Shown: positions 1-10,858, counted from the stretch's first letter. The stretch: DNA of 64,000 bases from Streptomyces sp. NBC_00425 (GCF_036030735.1 NZ_CP107928.1:6696001-6760000), one strand, 5' to 3'. Numbers and translations are program-made. Notes: generated from the letters alone by a model not told the origin.

Positions 1-1151
1 CCAACGCCCAGAGCATCGGCTTCGCGTGGGACAACCGGCCCGGATACGACGGCCAGTGGCGCCAGGCCGCGTGGGCGCACGTGGCGCGCGGCGCGCGGAT
101 GATCGAGTACTGGCAGTGGCAGACCCTGCGCTTCGGCGCCGAGACCTACTGGGGCGGAGTCCTCCCGCACAACGGCCGGCCCGGCCGTGCGTATGCCGAA
201 ATAGCCCGGCTGGGCGCGGAGTTCGACAAGGCGGGCCCGCTGGTCGCCGGGCTCGAACCGGACGCCGACATCACGATGGTCTACTCGACGCCGAGCAAGT
301 GGCTCATGCAGAAGTACCCGCCGCTCGCGACCCCCGACGGCGAACCGGACGCCGCCGCCTACCACCGCCTCTTCGACCCCTTCTACCGCGGCGCCTTCGA
401 CGCGCGCCGCCAGGTGCGGATCGTCCACGCCAGGCAGTTGGGGGATCTGACCCCGGAGGAGGCCGTACGACGCCACCCCGTCCTCGTCGTCCCGGCCCTC
501 TACGTCGTCGACGACGTCACCCTCGACTGGCTGGCGGCCTACGCCCACGCGGGCGGCCACCTGGTGCTCGGACCCCGCACCGGCTACGCCGACCACGAGG
601 CCCGGGCCCGGATCGCCCCGGCCCCCGGCCGCCTCGCCGACGCCGCGGGGGCGACGTACGACGAGTTCAGCAACCTCCACCAGGAGGTCCCCGTGCACGG
701 TGCGCCCGGCAGCCCGCTGCGGCTCCCGGAGACCGCCACCGCGACCCGGTGGATCGAGTGCCTGAACGCCACCGACGCCGAGGTCCTCGCCGGGTACGAC
801 CACCCGCACTTCGGCCGTTGGCCGGCCGTCACCACCCGCCGTCACGGCGCGGGCCGGGTGACCACCGTCGGGACGGCGCCGGGCCGCGACCTCGCCCGGG
901 CGCTCGCCGAATGGCTGGCGCCCGCCGCGAGCCACGCATGGCAGGACCTTCCCGAGTCGGTCACCGCGACGACCGGCACCTCTCCCGACGGCCGTCGCGT
1001 CCACGTCGTTCACAACTGGAGCTGGCAGTCCGCGCACGTGAGCGCGCCGGCCGATCTCTCCGACGTTCTGGACGGCACGTCCGTCCCCGCCGGTTCACGG
1101 CTGGACCTCGGTCCATGGGACGTCCGCGTGCTGAGCACCGCAACACCGTGA
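1..1151 (+). CDS. Beta-galactosidase, GH42, C-terminal part (5' truncated by window edge)
   Basis: The reading frame is open from base 3 to a TGA at 1149-1151, about 382 residues. The segment WDNRPGYDGQWRQAAWAH followed by ARMIEYWQWQTLRFGAE and LPHNGRP is the end of the GH42 TIM barrel, where the family has a YWQW signature. A trimerisation-like Rossmann domain follows (VLVVPALYVVDDVTLDWLAAY, then GGHLVLGPRTG), and a small beta-domain ends the protein. The catalytic NE and nucleophile regions lie upstream, outside the window. GH42 enzymes release galactose from galactans and beta-galactosides, which fits the arabinan and arabinogalactan enzymes downstream. The next gene starts 19 bp later on the same strand, so co-transcription is likely. 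Confidence 0.88.
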   Translation, partial: NAQSIGFAWDNRPGYDGQWRQAAWAHVARGARMIEYWQWQTLRFGAETYWGGVLPHNGRPGRAYAEIARLGAEFDKAGPLVAGLEPDADITMVYSTPSKWLMQKYPPLATPDGEPDAAAYHRLFDPFYRGAFDARRQVRIVHARQLGDLTPEEAVRRHPVLVVPALYVVDDVTLDWLAAYAHAGGHLVLGPRTGYADHEARARIAPAPGRLADAAGATYDEFSNLHQEVPVHGAPGSPLRLPETATATRWIECLNATDAEVLAGYDHPHFGRWPAVTTRRHGAGRVTTVGTAPGRDLARALAEWLAPAASHAWQDLPESVTATTGTSPDGRRVHVVHNWSWQSAHVSAPADLSDVLDGTSVPAGSRLDLGPWDVRVLSTATP

Positions 1152-1170
1152 TTTCCCCGAAGGAGGGGCA

Positions 1171-2976
1171 GTGAAGAGAAGAACCACAGCAAAGGCGCTG
1201 GGCAGCTCCATCGCGGCCGCGGCACTGCTGGCCGGCTCCGTGGCCGGCGCGCAGGCGTACAACCCCACGGGCGGGACCATGTACCAGCTGGGCGGTGAGC
1301 CGTGCCTGAAGGGGCGGGGCAACTGCGCGGTCTATCCGAAGTCGGCCGAACTCCCCGGTGGACGGCTGGTCGCGTCGTTCGAGAAGTCGACGGTCGTGAC
1401 GTCGTCGGGCAGCGCGGCCGGACAGACCCTCCCGGTCTACAAGAGCGACGACGACGGGACGAGCTGGCAGCCGCTGTCGGAGGTCAAGGCGCCGGCGTAC
1501 CTCTCCGAGGACCCCGAGTACGCCAAGTACACGAGCAACTGGACCAACCCGTACCTGTACGTCCTCCCGCAGAAGGTCGGCGCTTTGAAGGCCGGCACGC
1601 TGCTCCTGGCGAGTGTCGTCTCCGGTGACGACTACTACTACAAGGAGCACAAGGCGGCCGACCCGGACTGGACCCCGTCCAACGACGGAGACCGCAGCGA
1701 TCTGGCCATCGCCCTGTACTCCAGCACCGATGACGGCAGGACCTGGAAGATCCAGAACGTCGTGGCGACCGCCGGCCGGCAGGGCGGCAGCGCGGGCGCG
1801 GTCGGCGAGAACATCGCCGCCGCCAACAAGTACCAGCAGGTGGACCCGCTGTGGGAGCCGTACCTGATGGTCTACAAGGGCAAGCTGGTCTGCTACTACT
1901 CCGACGAGAACGACTACGTCGGCTTCGACCCGGTCACCGGCGTGCCCCGGAAGGACCCCGCCAACGACACGGCCACCGACTCGCACGGCCAGATCCTCGT
2001 GCACCGGACCTGGGACGGCAAGAACACCGGTTGGAGCGACCCCGTCGTCGACATCTCCGGATCCGTCCAGGACATGGGCGGCGGCAAGACCGAGATCGGC
2101 GGCGGCCGGCCGGGCATGACCAACATCGTGCCCACGGCCGACGGCAGGTGGATGCTCACCTACGAGTACTGGGGCGGCGGGGCCAACACCCGCTACGTCA
2201 TCGCCGACGACCCGCTGAAGTTCTTCCGTGGCAGCCAGACGGGCATGTCGGTCGGCTCGCTGCCGGTCGTCGCCGGTTCCCGTCCGCTCGCCGGCGGCGG
2301 CAGCCCGGTGCTGATCCGGCTCCCCGACGGGCGCCTGGTCTACAACGCGGCGAACAGCGGCAGCGTCTGGGTCAACGGCAGCGGACGCAGCGACGGTGTG
2401 TGGACGGAGTACCAGACGACGTCGCCGGCCGGCTACAGCCGCAACCTCCAGTACGTCGACGGCACCGGCCGCGTGGTGATCCTCAACAACCAGGGCACGT
2501 CCACGATCGCCTACGCCGAGGTCGACCTCGGTGAGTCGGTCGGCGCCTACTACCGGCTGGTCAACCGCAAGACCGGCCAGGTGATCGGCACCGGCAACAA
2601 GACGAACGACGCGAACCTCGGCAACGGGAACACGCCGGACGTGGTCCTGGAGGACTCCGGCGCGGCGGCGATACAGGACACCCAGTACTGGCACGTGGTG
2701 ACCGAGCCCAACGGCGGTACGACCCTGCTGAACAAGTCCGGCGGTCGAGCCGCCGCCGTCTGGACGGGCAACGCCACCGCCGGGCAGCGCATCGGCCAGT
2801 GGGTCGACAACAGCTCGACGGGCAGCTGGACCCTCGTCAAGGGCTCCGACGGCTACTACAGGCTCCAGGCCGTCAAGAACACGAGTCTCTTCCTCACAGG
2901 CGCGTCGACGTCGGCGCCGCTGACCCTCCGGACCGCGGCCGACGACGGCTCACAGGACTGGAAGCTCGTCCGCTAG
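1171..2976 (+). CDS. Secreted GH93-like exo-arabinanase (sialidase-fold) with C-terminal ricin-type trefoil
   Basis: 601 residues from a GTG start preceded by GAAGGAGG. Residues 1-29 form a signal peptide (KRR, hydrophobic core, ending AQA). Residues about 35-455 form a BNR/sialidase-type six-blade propeller, with STDDGRTW and SDDDGTSW blade motifs, as in GH93 exo-alpha-1,5-L-arabinanases. Residues about 456-601 look like a ricin-type beta-trefoil (YYRLVNRKTGQVIG, QYWHVV, YYRLQAVKNTSLFL). By family knowledge it would release arabinobiose from arabinan chain ends. The locus supports this, but sialidase-fold proteins vary in substrate, so the GH93 assignment is an inference. It lies 19 bp after the GH42 gene and converges with the GH43-CBM42 gene. 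Confidence 0.72.
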   Translation: MKRRTTAKALGSSIAAAALLAGSVAGAQAYNPTGGTMYQLGGEPCLKGRGNCAVYPKSAELPGGRLVASFEKSTVVTSSGSAAGQTLPVYKSDDDGTSWQPLSEVKAPAYLSEDPEYAKYTSNWTNPYLYVLPQKVGALKAGTLLLASVVSGDDYYYKEHKAADPDWTPSNDGDRSDLAIALYSSTDDGRTWKIQNVVATAGRQGGSAGAVGENIAAANKYQQVDPLWEPYLMVYKGKLVCYYSDENDYVGFDPVTGVPRKDPANDTATDSHGQILVHRTWDGKNTGWSDPVVDISGSVQDMGGGKTEIGGGRPGMTNIVPTADGRWMLTYEYWGGGANTRYVIADDPLKFFRGSQTGMSVGSLPVVAGSRPLAGGGSPVLIRLPDGRLVYNAANSGSVWVNGSGRSDGVWTEYQTTSPAGYSRNLQYVDGTGRVVILNNQGTSTIAYAEVDLGESVGAYYRLVNRKTGQVIGTGNKTNDANLGNGNTPDVVLEDSGAAAIQDTQYWHVVTEPNGGTTLLNKSGGRAAAVWTGNATAGQRIGQWVDNSSTGSWTLVKGSDGYYRLQAVKNTSLFLTGASTSAPLTLRTAADDGSQDWKLVR

Positions 2977-2984
2977 GCACGGGC

Positions 2985-3006
2985 GGTCCGGCAGACGTGC
3001 CGGACC
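2985..3006. terminator. Stem-loop between convergent genes
   Basis: A perfect 9-bp inverted repeat GGTCCGGCA / TGCCGGACC with a GACG tetraloop, starting 8 bp after the stop codon of the GH93-like gene. There is no T-tract, as is usual in Streptomyces. It probably terminates the plus-strand transcript. Confidence 0.6.
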
Positions 3007-3140
3007 ACCAGCTGTCTGCCGGAGAAGGCGACGTGATGGAGGTCATGTCGTGATGTTGCTCAGTCCGGCGCTTCGCGGAGCCGCTGCCCGTGGACGGGAT
3101 GCCGACGCTCTCCGGTGGAGGCGCCGGCATCCCGGTCAGG

Positions 3141-4571
3141 TCAGCTTGTGACGCGGAAGGTGGCGTCGCTGCGGCCCGTGGCGTTGGTGATGGGGTCGAG
3201 CTTCAGCTCGAACGCGTAGTGGCGGATGTACCGGTCGGGGTGGTTGTAGGACTGGAAGCTCGACCAGGTCGCGTCGGCGAGTCCGGCGACCTTGTTGAAG
3301 GTGGCGTCCTGGGCGAACTGGCTGGTGCCGTCGTTGTGGACGAGCTGGAAGTCGGTTCCGTCCTGCCGCAGGAAGTACCCGGGGAAGTTCACCGACTCGA
3401 AGGAGACGGTGCCGGAGCCCACCAGTCCGGTCCGCAGTCTGAACTGGGCGTCCTCACTGGTGACGTTCTGGTCGATGCGCACGTCGAAGTTGGTGTGGCG
3501 TACGTACCGGTCCTGGAAGTTGTACGACTGGAGCCGGTTGGCCGGGGTGTTGGGGAAGCGTGCGAGGACGCGGCTCTCCTCGGCGGCCGTCAGGTTCATG
3601 ATCCAGCCGTGGCGCTTCTTCGTGCCGCCCATGCTGTAGCTGCTCGACGCCTGCTTCTGGTAGGAGGACGGGTTGGACGGGTCCGTCGTCAGGACCGGCA
3701 TGTATCCGCCGCTGGACGCGTACTGGTCGAGGTAGAGGGCCCACTTGTTCGTGCCGTTGAACTTCATCCACATGGGGCCCTCGACCATCGCCCCGGTCAG
3801 GCCGACGCCGGAGAGGTTGCCGAGGTTCGTCCAGGTCCCGAGGATCGAGTTGCTGCCCTCAAGGGTGATCTGCCCGTCGCCGGAGGCCCGCACGTAGCGG
3901 TAGGCGCCGACGCCCGACGGCATCTCGATGATCTGCGTGTCGATGATCTCCTGGGCGCCGGGGCGCTCGATGTAGGTCTGGGGGGTGGTGATGGTGTGGA
4001 AGTCACTGGTGCGGGCGTAGTAGATGCGGTGCTTCGTCTTGCCGTTGAGGGGCACGTTCGTCGCCCAGTACAGGACGTAGTCGTTGGTCTGGGGGTCCCA
4101 GATCGCCTCGGGGGCCCAGGCGTTGCGGCCGTCGGGGATCGCGCCGGCGACGTTGAGCAGCCACGGCTGCGACCAGGTGGCCAGGTCCGTCGACTCCCAC
4201 ACCACCAGGTTGCGGCTGCCGTTGTTGATGGAGGAGTCCCAGGTCTGCCCGCAGCTGATGCACAGGTCGGTCGCGATGATCCAGTACTTGCTGCCGTCGG
4301 GGGATCTCACGAGCGCGGGGTCGCGCACTCCCCTCGTGCCGACCGTGGAGCGCAGGACCATGCCGCCGCCGTTGAGGTCGTTCCAGTGCAGGCCGTCCGT
4401 GCTGTGCGAGAGGTACATCTGCTGGTTGGTCGACCCCTCACCCGTGAAGTGCACCATCAGGTAGCCGGGGTCTGCGGCCGCCGCCTGCTGAGGTGTGGTC
4501 AGGGACTGCGAGGTGAAGAAGAGGCCGACGGCGACCAGTATCGCCGCGAGCCGGGTGAGAACCCTTGACAT
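3141..4571 (-). CDS. Secreted GH43 exo-1,5-alpha-L-arabinofuranosidase with CBM42 (AbfB)
   Basis: Start chosen at the ATG at 4571 (MSRVLTRLAA), which has an AGGAAG ribosome site and begins a clear signal peptide (about residues 1-33, ending QAAAA). The open frame extends further upstream but is low-complexity there. Residues about 34-325 are a GH43 five-blade propeller with GVRDPALVRSPDGSKYW and WAPEAIWDP motifs, the layout of the Streptomyces avermitilis exo-arabinofuranosidase (GH43_26). Residues about 335-476 are an arabinose-binding CBM42 trefoil with SYNFQDRYVRH, SVNFPGYFLR and SYNHPDRYIRH repeats. It would release single arabinoses from 1,5-arabinan outside the cell. The upstream region carries a 13-bp motif shared with two other promoters. 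Confidence 0.88.
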   Translation of the reverse strand: MSRVLTRLAAILVAVGLFFTSQSLTTPQQAAAADPGYLMVHFTGEGSTNQQMYLSHSTDGLHWNDLNGGGMVLRSTVGTRGVRDPALVRSPDGSKYWIIATDLCISCGQTWDSSINNGSRNLVVWESTDLATWSQPWLLNVAGAIPDGRNAWAPEAIWDPQTNDYVLYWATNVPLNGKTKHRIYYARTSDFHTITTPQTYIERPGAQEIIDTQIIEMPSGVGAYRYVRASGDGQITLEGSNSILGTWTNLGNLSGVGLTGAMVEGPMWMKFNGTNKWALYLDQYASSGGYMPVLTTDPSNPSSYQKQASSSYSMGGTKKRHGWIMNLTAAEESRVLARFPNTPANRLQSYNFQDRYVRHTNFDVRIDQNVTSEDAQFRLRTGLVGSGTVSFESVNFPGYFLRQDGTDFQLVHNDGTSQFAQDATFNKVAGLADATWSSFQSYNHPDRYIRHYAFELKLDPITNATGRSDATFRVTS

Positions 4572-5014
4572 GCGCGCTTCCTGTCTTTCTGCGGGTGCCG
4601 GGACGGGGTGCAGGCGGGGTGTGGGCGTGGGGCGGCGGGAGCCGGCCGATGAACTGTTCCGCATCGGTGGATGCGGGCGGGAGGGTTCCGACGGACCCCG
4701 TCTGTTCGAAATAGCGGACAATGTTCGTGAATTCGGCAAAAGTTAAAGCGGGGTAAGAGTGGGTGTCAAGAGGTCAGATGTCAGGAGAAGCGGCGTTGCC
4801 TCCGTCCGTCGCGGGACGGGCCGTGCGGCGGAGCGGTGTGGCGGGGTCGTACGCACCGGAGACGCGCCGACGCGTCGCGCATAACGAAAATCGCCGAACG
4901 GAACCGGACGCGGAGTGGGACCCGGGAAGCGACCCGAGCAGATCCCTCCGGATTTGCTCCTGGCACACTGTCGCCCGCGACAGATCGGCAAGGCGACGGG
5001 ACAGGTGAGGCGGG
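4572..5014. other. 443-bp divergent promoter region between GH43 and the sigma factor gene
   Basis: No convincing gene. It holds the promoters of the minus-strand GH43-CBM42 gene and the plus-strand sigma-CBM42 gene. The stretch 4700-4745 is clearly more AT-rich than its surroundings and contains the shared 13-bp motif plus flanking GTTCG and TTCGG half-sites. Short open frames here lack codon bias or homology. Confidence 0.6.
4715..4727 (+). promoter_or_regulatory. 13-bp candidate operator CGGACAATGTTCG
   Basis: A near-palindrome around a central A, 144 bp upstream of the GH43-CBM42 start. GTTCGAAATAG lies directly before it. The same pattern (CGRACAWTGNYCG) occurs at 6675-6687 upstream of the second GH43 gene and at 53351-53363 upstream of the YtfQ-like gene. 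The binding factor is unknown. Confidence 0.5.
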
Positions 5015-6592
5015 GTGCGCTCGCGGGACGCGCAGGAACGGCCGGACGTCGCCGTCGTCACGGCGGCGCGGGCCGGGGACCGGCAGGCCTCGGAACAGCT
5101 CGTACGGGACTGTCTGCCGCTGGTCTACAACATCGTCGGGCGGGCGCTGGACGGTCACAGCGACGTCGACGACGTGGTCCAGGAGACGATGCTGCGGGTC
5201 CTGGACGGGTTGCCGGGACTGGAGCGAGCGGATCGGTTCCGGTCCTGGCTCGTCGCCATCACCGTGCGCCAGATCCGTGACCGGTGGCGCAGGGGGCGGA
5301 CCTGGCTCGCTGCGGATCCCCTGGAGGAGAGCGGCCACGACACGGACCCGCAGGCCGACTTCTCCGACCTGGTGGTTCTCCGGCTCGCGCTGTCGGGCCA
5401 GCGGCGTGAAGCGGTGGAGGCGACCCGCTGGCTGGAGGGCGAGGAGCGCGAGGTGCTCGCGCTGTGGTGGATGGAGAGCGCCGGTGAACTGACCCGCGGC
5501 GAGCTCTCGGCCGCCTGCGGCCTCACGCCGCAGCATGCCGCCGTCCGGATCCAGCGGGTCAAGGAACGGCTGGAGACGGCGCGCGCCGTCGTCCGTGCCG
5601 TGACGGCCTCGCCGCGCTGCCCGGACCTGGCCGCCGCGCTCGGTTCGTGGGACGGGCGGCCGTCCGGGCTGTGGCGCAAGCGGCTGTCGCGCCATGTCCG
5701 GGACTGTCCGCAGTGCTTGTCGCGCTCGTCCGACCTGATACCGGCGGAGGGGTTGCTGGCCGGCCTCGCGCTGGTGCCGGTGCCGGTCGGCCTGGCCGGG
5801 CTGGTGCTGGCCGGGCTGCCGGGGGCGGACGCGGCCGGGGCGACCGCCGGCGCGGGCACGCGCACGGCGGGCGGTGCAGGCCGTACGGCGCGGACGATCG
5901 GCAGGCTGGCCGCCAAGCCCGCGGCGGCGGCAGCCGCAGGCGCCGTCACGCTCGCGGCTGCCGGACTGGCCTGGTACGCCGTCGCGGGCTCGCACGAGCC
6001 GGCCCCGCGGCCCGCCGTCGCGGCCCCGCTGTCGCCGACGGCCCCGTCCGCGCCGTCGTCCCCGAAAAGGCGCGCTGAGCGGACGCCGACGCCGACGCCG
6101 ACACCGCGCCCCACGCCGACGCAGTCAGCGGCCCCGGCGGCGACGGCTGAGGCCCGGATGTCGGGGCGGCATGCCCTGCGGTCGGTCGACAGCCCCGGCG
6201 ACTACGTGAGCCGGTCCGGCCGGCTCGGCGCCCTGGGCCCGGTCGGCGCCACCAGCTCCGCGGCCACCCGGCAGGCGGCCACCTTCGCCTTCGTCCCCGG
6301 CCTGGCCGACCCCCGCTGCTACTCGCTCAGGGACACCACGGGCAGGTATCTGCGGCACTACGCGTTCCGTATCCGGCTGGACGCCGACGACGGATCCGCC
6401 ATCTTCCGGAAGGACGTCACCTTCTGCCCGCGCCCCGGTTCCACGGCCGGTTCGGTCTCGCTGGAGTCGTACAACTACCCCGGCCGCTACCTCCGCCACC
6501 GGGACGACCTCCAGCTGTGGCTCGACCCTTCCGAGAACACGGCCGCGTACCGGGCGAGTCGCTCCTTCGTCCTCGTGAAGCCCTGGATCTGA
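5015..6592 (+). CDS. ECF sigma factor fused to a zinc-finger/membrane segment and an extracytoplasmic CBM42 (AbfB) sensor
   Basis: 525 residues from a GTG with GTGAGGCGGG upstream. Residues about 27-93 are sigma region 2 (DVDDVVQETMLRVLDGL, FRSWLVAITVRQIRDRWRR). Residues about 138-192 are region 4 (EREVLALWW, then LTPQHAAVRIQRVKERLE). Next comes an H-X3-C-X2-C motif (H227, C231, C234), as in zinc-binding anti-sigma domains. Hydrophobic stretches follow at 246-269 and 304-324, then a Pro/Thr-rich linker at about 330-375. Residues about 385-520 form a CBM42/AbfB trefoil (DTTGRYLRHYAFRIRLD, SYNYPGRYLRHRD) closely like those of the flanking GH43 enzymes. A single protein thus seems to join sugar sensing, membrane anchoring and promoter recognition. 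It most likely switches on arabinan-degrading genes; that role is inferred from location. Confidence 0.88.
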   Translation: MRSRDAQERPDVAVVTAARAGDRQASEQLVRDCLPLVYNIVGRALDGHSDVDDVVQETMLRVLDGLPGLERADRFRSWLVAITVRQIRDRWRRGRTWLAADPLEESGHDTDPQADFSDLVVLRLALSGQRREAVEATRWLEGEEREVLALWWMESAGELTRGELSAACGLTPQHAAVRIQRVKERLETARAVVRAVTASPRCPDLAAALGSWDGRPSGLWRKRLSRHVRDCPQCLSRSSDLIPAEGLLAGLALVPVPVGLAGLVLAGLPGADAAGATAGAGTRTAGGAGRTARTIGRLAAKPAAAAAAGAVTLAAAGLAWYAVAGSHEPAPRPAVAAPLSPTAPSAPSSPKRRAERTPTPTPTPRPTPTQSAAPAATAEARMSGRHALRSVDSPGDYVSRSGRLGALGPVGATSSAATRQAATFAFVPGLADPRCYSLRDTTGRYLRHYAFRIRLDADDGSAIFRKDVTFCPRPGSTAGSVSLESYNYPGRYLRHRDDLQLWLDPSENTAAYRASRSFVLVKPWI

Positions 6593-6820
6593 CGCCGAAC
6601 GACCCCGCTGTGAATGGCGCGTGACGCGCAGCCGGGATCGAACCGCCGCACCGGAAGGAATGTGTTCGGCCTGTCGGACATTGTTCGAAACGTATTGACG
6701 TTGACTCGCGGCTCACTTCACACTCACGCAGCGCGATTGTCATAAGGGCGGCACGTCAGCACCTCGGCCGAGGACGTGAACCCCCTTCTCAGGCATGCCT
6801 TCATCACAGGATGTGAACCC
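6593..6820 (+). promoter_or_regulatory. Promoter region of the LamG-GH43-CBM42 gene
   Basis: 228 bp with an AT-rich core around 6655-6745. It contains the 13-bp motif CGGACATTGTTCG (6675-6687), preceded by GTTCG and followed by AAACG, and possible sigma-type hexamers (TTGACG at 6695). No gene is visible. Confidence 0.45.
6675..6687 (-). promoter_or_regulatory. 13-bp candidate operator (CGAACAATGTCCG on the minus strand)
   Basis: Lies 134 bp upstream of the GH43 start at 6821. Read on the minus strand, it and its flank (TCGAACAATGTCCGACAGG) match the site at 53351 (CCGAACAATGATCGACAGG) at 16 of 19 positions. Confidence 0.5.
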
Positions 6821-9136
6821 ATGCACAGCGTGAGACTTCAAGGCCGTCGACGATGGTGGCCGGCCGCCGTGACCGCCGCCGCTCTCCTCACGGGTCTCGC
6901 CGGTCCGCCGGCCCCGGCCCAGGCGGCGGAGATCACCGACGGTCTGGTGCTCTGGTACAAACTCGACGCGACCTCGGGCACCGTGGCAGTGGACTCCTCG
7001 GGCAACGGCCGCAACGGAACCGTCAACGGCGCCGCGGGCTGGTCGGGTTCGGGGCAGGGGCTGACGTTCAACGGCTCCGACACCTACATCAAGGTGCCGG
7101 ACGACATCCTGAGCGGCATGAACTCGGTCTCCGTCTCGATGGACGTCCAGATCGACGCCGCCCAGGCCACGCCGTACTTCCTCTACGGCTTCGGCAACAC
7201 CGCGGGCGGCGCCGGTGACGGGTACCTCTTCGCCACCGGCGACACGTTGCGGACGGCCATCGCCTCCGGGGGCTTCGCGACCGAGCAGAACACCCGGACC
7301 TCCACCGCGCTGCCGCGTTCGGTGTGGAAGCACGTCACCTACACCCAGACCGGCACCACGGGCATCCTCTACCAGGACGGCGTGGAAGTGGCCCGTAATC
7401 CGTCGGTCACCGTCACGCCCGGTGCCGTCGGATCGGGTGTCACCACCGCCGACTACATCGGCAAGTCGCTCTACAGCACGGACAAACTGTTCAAGGGCAG
7501 GATCCGCGACTTCCGCGTCTACAACCGTGCGCTGGCGCCCGGCGAGGTCCTCGCGGTCAGCGGGAACACCACGGCGATCGCCGCGGCCGACGACGCCTCG
7601 CTGAAGATCGCCGCCCTCGTCGACGACGCCAACGGCAAGGTCACGCTCCCGCTGAAGGAGGGCACGGACCTCACCGCGCTCGCCCCGCGGTTCACCCTCT
7701 CCCAGGGCGCGTCCATCAGCCCGGCCTCCGGCACCCCGCACGACTTCACCCAGCCCGTGACGTACGAGGTGACCGGCTCCGACGGGACGAAGCGCACCTG
7801 GACGGTCTCCGCGCAGATCATGAGGAGCCCGGTCCTGCCGGGGCTCACCGCCGACCCGAACATCGTCCGCTTCGGCGACACGTACTACATCTACCCGACC
7901 ACGGACGGCTTCGCGGGCTGGAGCGGTACCCGGTTCAGGGCGTACTCGTCCAAGGACCTGGTCCACTGGACGGACCACGGCGTCGTCCTCGACCTCGGTC
8001 CTGACGTCAGCTGGGCCGACAGCCGGGCCTGGGCGCCGACGGCCACCGCGAAGAACGGCAAGTTCTACCTCTACTACTCCGCCGACACCAACATCGGCGT
8101 CGCGGTCTCCGACTCGCCCGCCGGCCCGTTCAAGGACCCTCTCGGCAAGCCGCTGATCGCCCGCGGCTCCCACCCGGGCCAGATGATCGACCCGGACGTC
8201 TTCACCGACGACGACGGCCGGTCGTACCTCTACTGGGGCAACGGCCACGCCTATGTGGTCCCGTTGAACGACGACATGCTCTCGTTCGACGCCTCGAAGA
8301 TCACCGAGATCACCCCCGGCGGCTACAACGAAGGGTCCTTCGTCATCAAGCGCAAGGGCGCCTACTACCTGATGTGGTCCGAGAACGACACACGGGACGA
8401 GAACTACCGGGTCGCCTACGCCACAGGCTCCTCGCCCACCGGTCCCTGGACCAAGCGGGGCGTCATCCTGGAGAAGGACCTCTCGCTCGGCATCAAGGGT
8501 CCCGGTCACCACTCCGTGGTGCAGGTGCCGGGCACCGACGACTGGTACATCGCCTACCACCGCTTCGCCATCCCCGGCGGTGACGGCACCCACCGCGAAA
8601 CCACCGTCGACAAGCTGGAGTTCGACGCCGACGGCCTGATCAAGAAGGTCGTCCCCACCCTGAGCAGCATCGCCCCGGTCACCGGCGGCGTCACCCTGCC
8701 GACGAACACCACGCGCTCGCTCCGGTCCGTCAACTTCCCCGGCCGCTACGCCGTCGTGCGCTCCGACAGCCTCGGCTACCTCGACCCCGTTACCTCCTCC
8801 AGCACCACGGCGGTCCTGCAGAGCGCCACCTTCACCGTCGTCCCGGGCCTGGCCGACGGCAGCTGCTACTCGTTCCGGGACGCGTCCGGCCGGTACCTGC
8901 GGCACAAGGACCTCCGCATCCGCGCCGACGCGAGCAACGGCACGACGCTCTTCGCCAAGGACGCCACCTACTGCGCCCGGCAGGGCTCGGTCACCGGCTC
9001 GGTCGGTCTCGAGTCGTACAACTACCCCGGCCGCTACCTCCGCCACTACGACTACGAGCTGCGCCTCGACACCTACCAGGACAACGCCACCTTCCGCGCC
9101 GACAGCTCCTTCACGCCGGTCAGCCCCTGGGCCTGA
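6821..9136 (+). CDS. Secreted LamG-GH43-CBM42 alpha-L-arabinofuranosidase-type enzyme
   Basis: 771 residues. Start chosen at ATG 6821 (MHSVRLQGRRRWW) because it opens a signal peptide ending AQA and has ACAGGA upstream; the frame also continues to a GTG at 6776. Residues about 37-245 form a concanavalin/LamG domain (LVLWYKLDATSGTVAVDSSG). About 246-330 is a small Ig-like domain. About 335-620 is a GH43 propeller with TADPNIVRFGDTYYIYPT (general base Asp), MIDPDVFTDDDG (second Asp) and YNEGSFVIKRKG (acid Glu). About 625-771 is a CBM42 trefoil. Expected to act outside the cell on arabinan or arabinoxylan side chains; the exact linkage cannot be read from sequence. Confidence 0.85.
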   Translation: MHSVRLQGRRRWWPAAVTAAALLTGLAGPPAPAQAAEITDGLVLWYKLDATSGTVAVDSSGNGRNGTVNGAAGWSGSGQGLTFNGSDTYIKVPDDILSGMNSVSVSMDVQIDAAQATPYFLYGFGNTAGGAGDGYLFATGDTLRTAIASGGFATEQNTRTSTALPRSVWKHVTYTQTGTTGILYQDGVEVARNPSVTVTPGAVGSGVTTADYIGKSLYSTDKLFKGRIRDFRVYNRALAPGEVLAVSGNTTAIAAADDASLKIAALVDDANGKVTLPLKEGTDLTALAPRFTLSQGASISPASGTPHDFTQPVTYEVTGSDGTKRTWTVSAQIMRSPVLPGLTADPNIVRFGDTYYIYPTTDGFAGWSGTRFRAYSSKDLVHWTDHGVVLDLGPDVSWADSRAWAPTATAKNGKFYLYYSADTNIGVAVSDSPAGPFKDPLGKPLIARGSHPGQMIDPDVFTDDDGRSYLYWGNGHAYVVPLNDDMLSFDASKITEITPGGYNEGSFVIKRKGAYYLMWSENDTRDENYRVAYATGSSPTGPWTKRGVILEKDLSLGIKGPGHHSVVQVPGTDDWYIAYHRFAIPGGDGTHRETTVDKLEFDADGLIKKVVPTLSSIAPVTGGVTLPTNTTRSLRSVNFPGRYAVVRSDSLGYLDPVTSSSTTAVLQSATFTVVPGLADGSCYSFRDASGRYLRHKDLRIRADASNGTTLFAKDATYCARQGSVTGSVGLESYNYPGRYLRHYDYELRLDTYQDNATFRADSSFTPVSPWA

Positions 9137-9235
9137 CCGCGTTCCCCGCCTCCCGGCCCGCACCCGGCGAAAGGGGCCGTGGTCCTTCCGAACCGGTCAC
9201 AGGACTTGTCACCGGTGCGGGCGACGTGCCAATGT

Positions 9236-10858
<1,623 letters not shown>

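Noticed and set aside
961..2694. 577-codon minus-strand frame
   Set aside because: Antisense to the GH42 and GH93-like genes, composed of V/G/A/D/R without recognisable motifs.
6740..9163. 807-codon open frame on the minus strand
   Set aside because: It is the exact shadow of the GH43-CBM42 gene; high GC removes stops. Its residues are Val/Gly/Arg-rich with no domain, while the plus strand has signal peptide, LamG, GH43 and CBM42 motifs.
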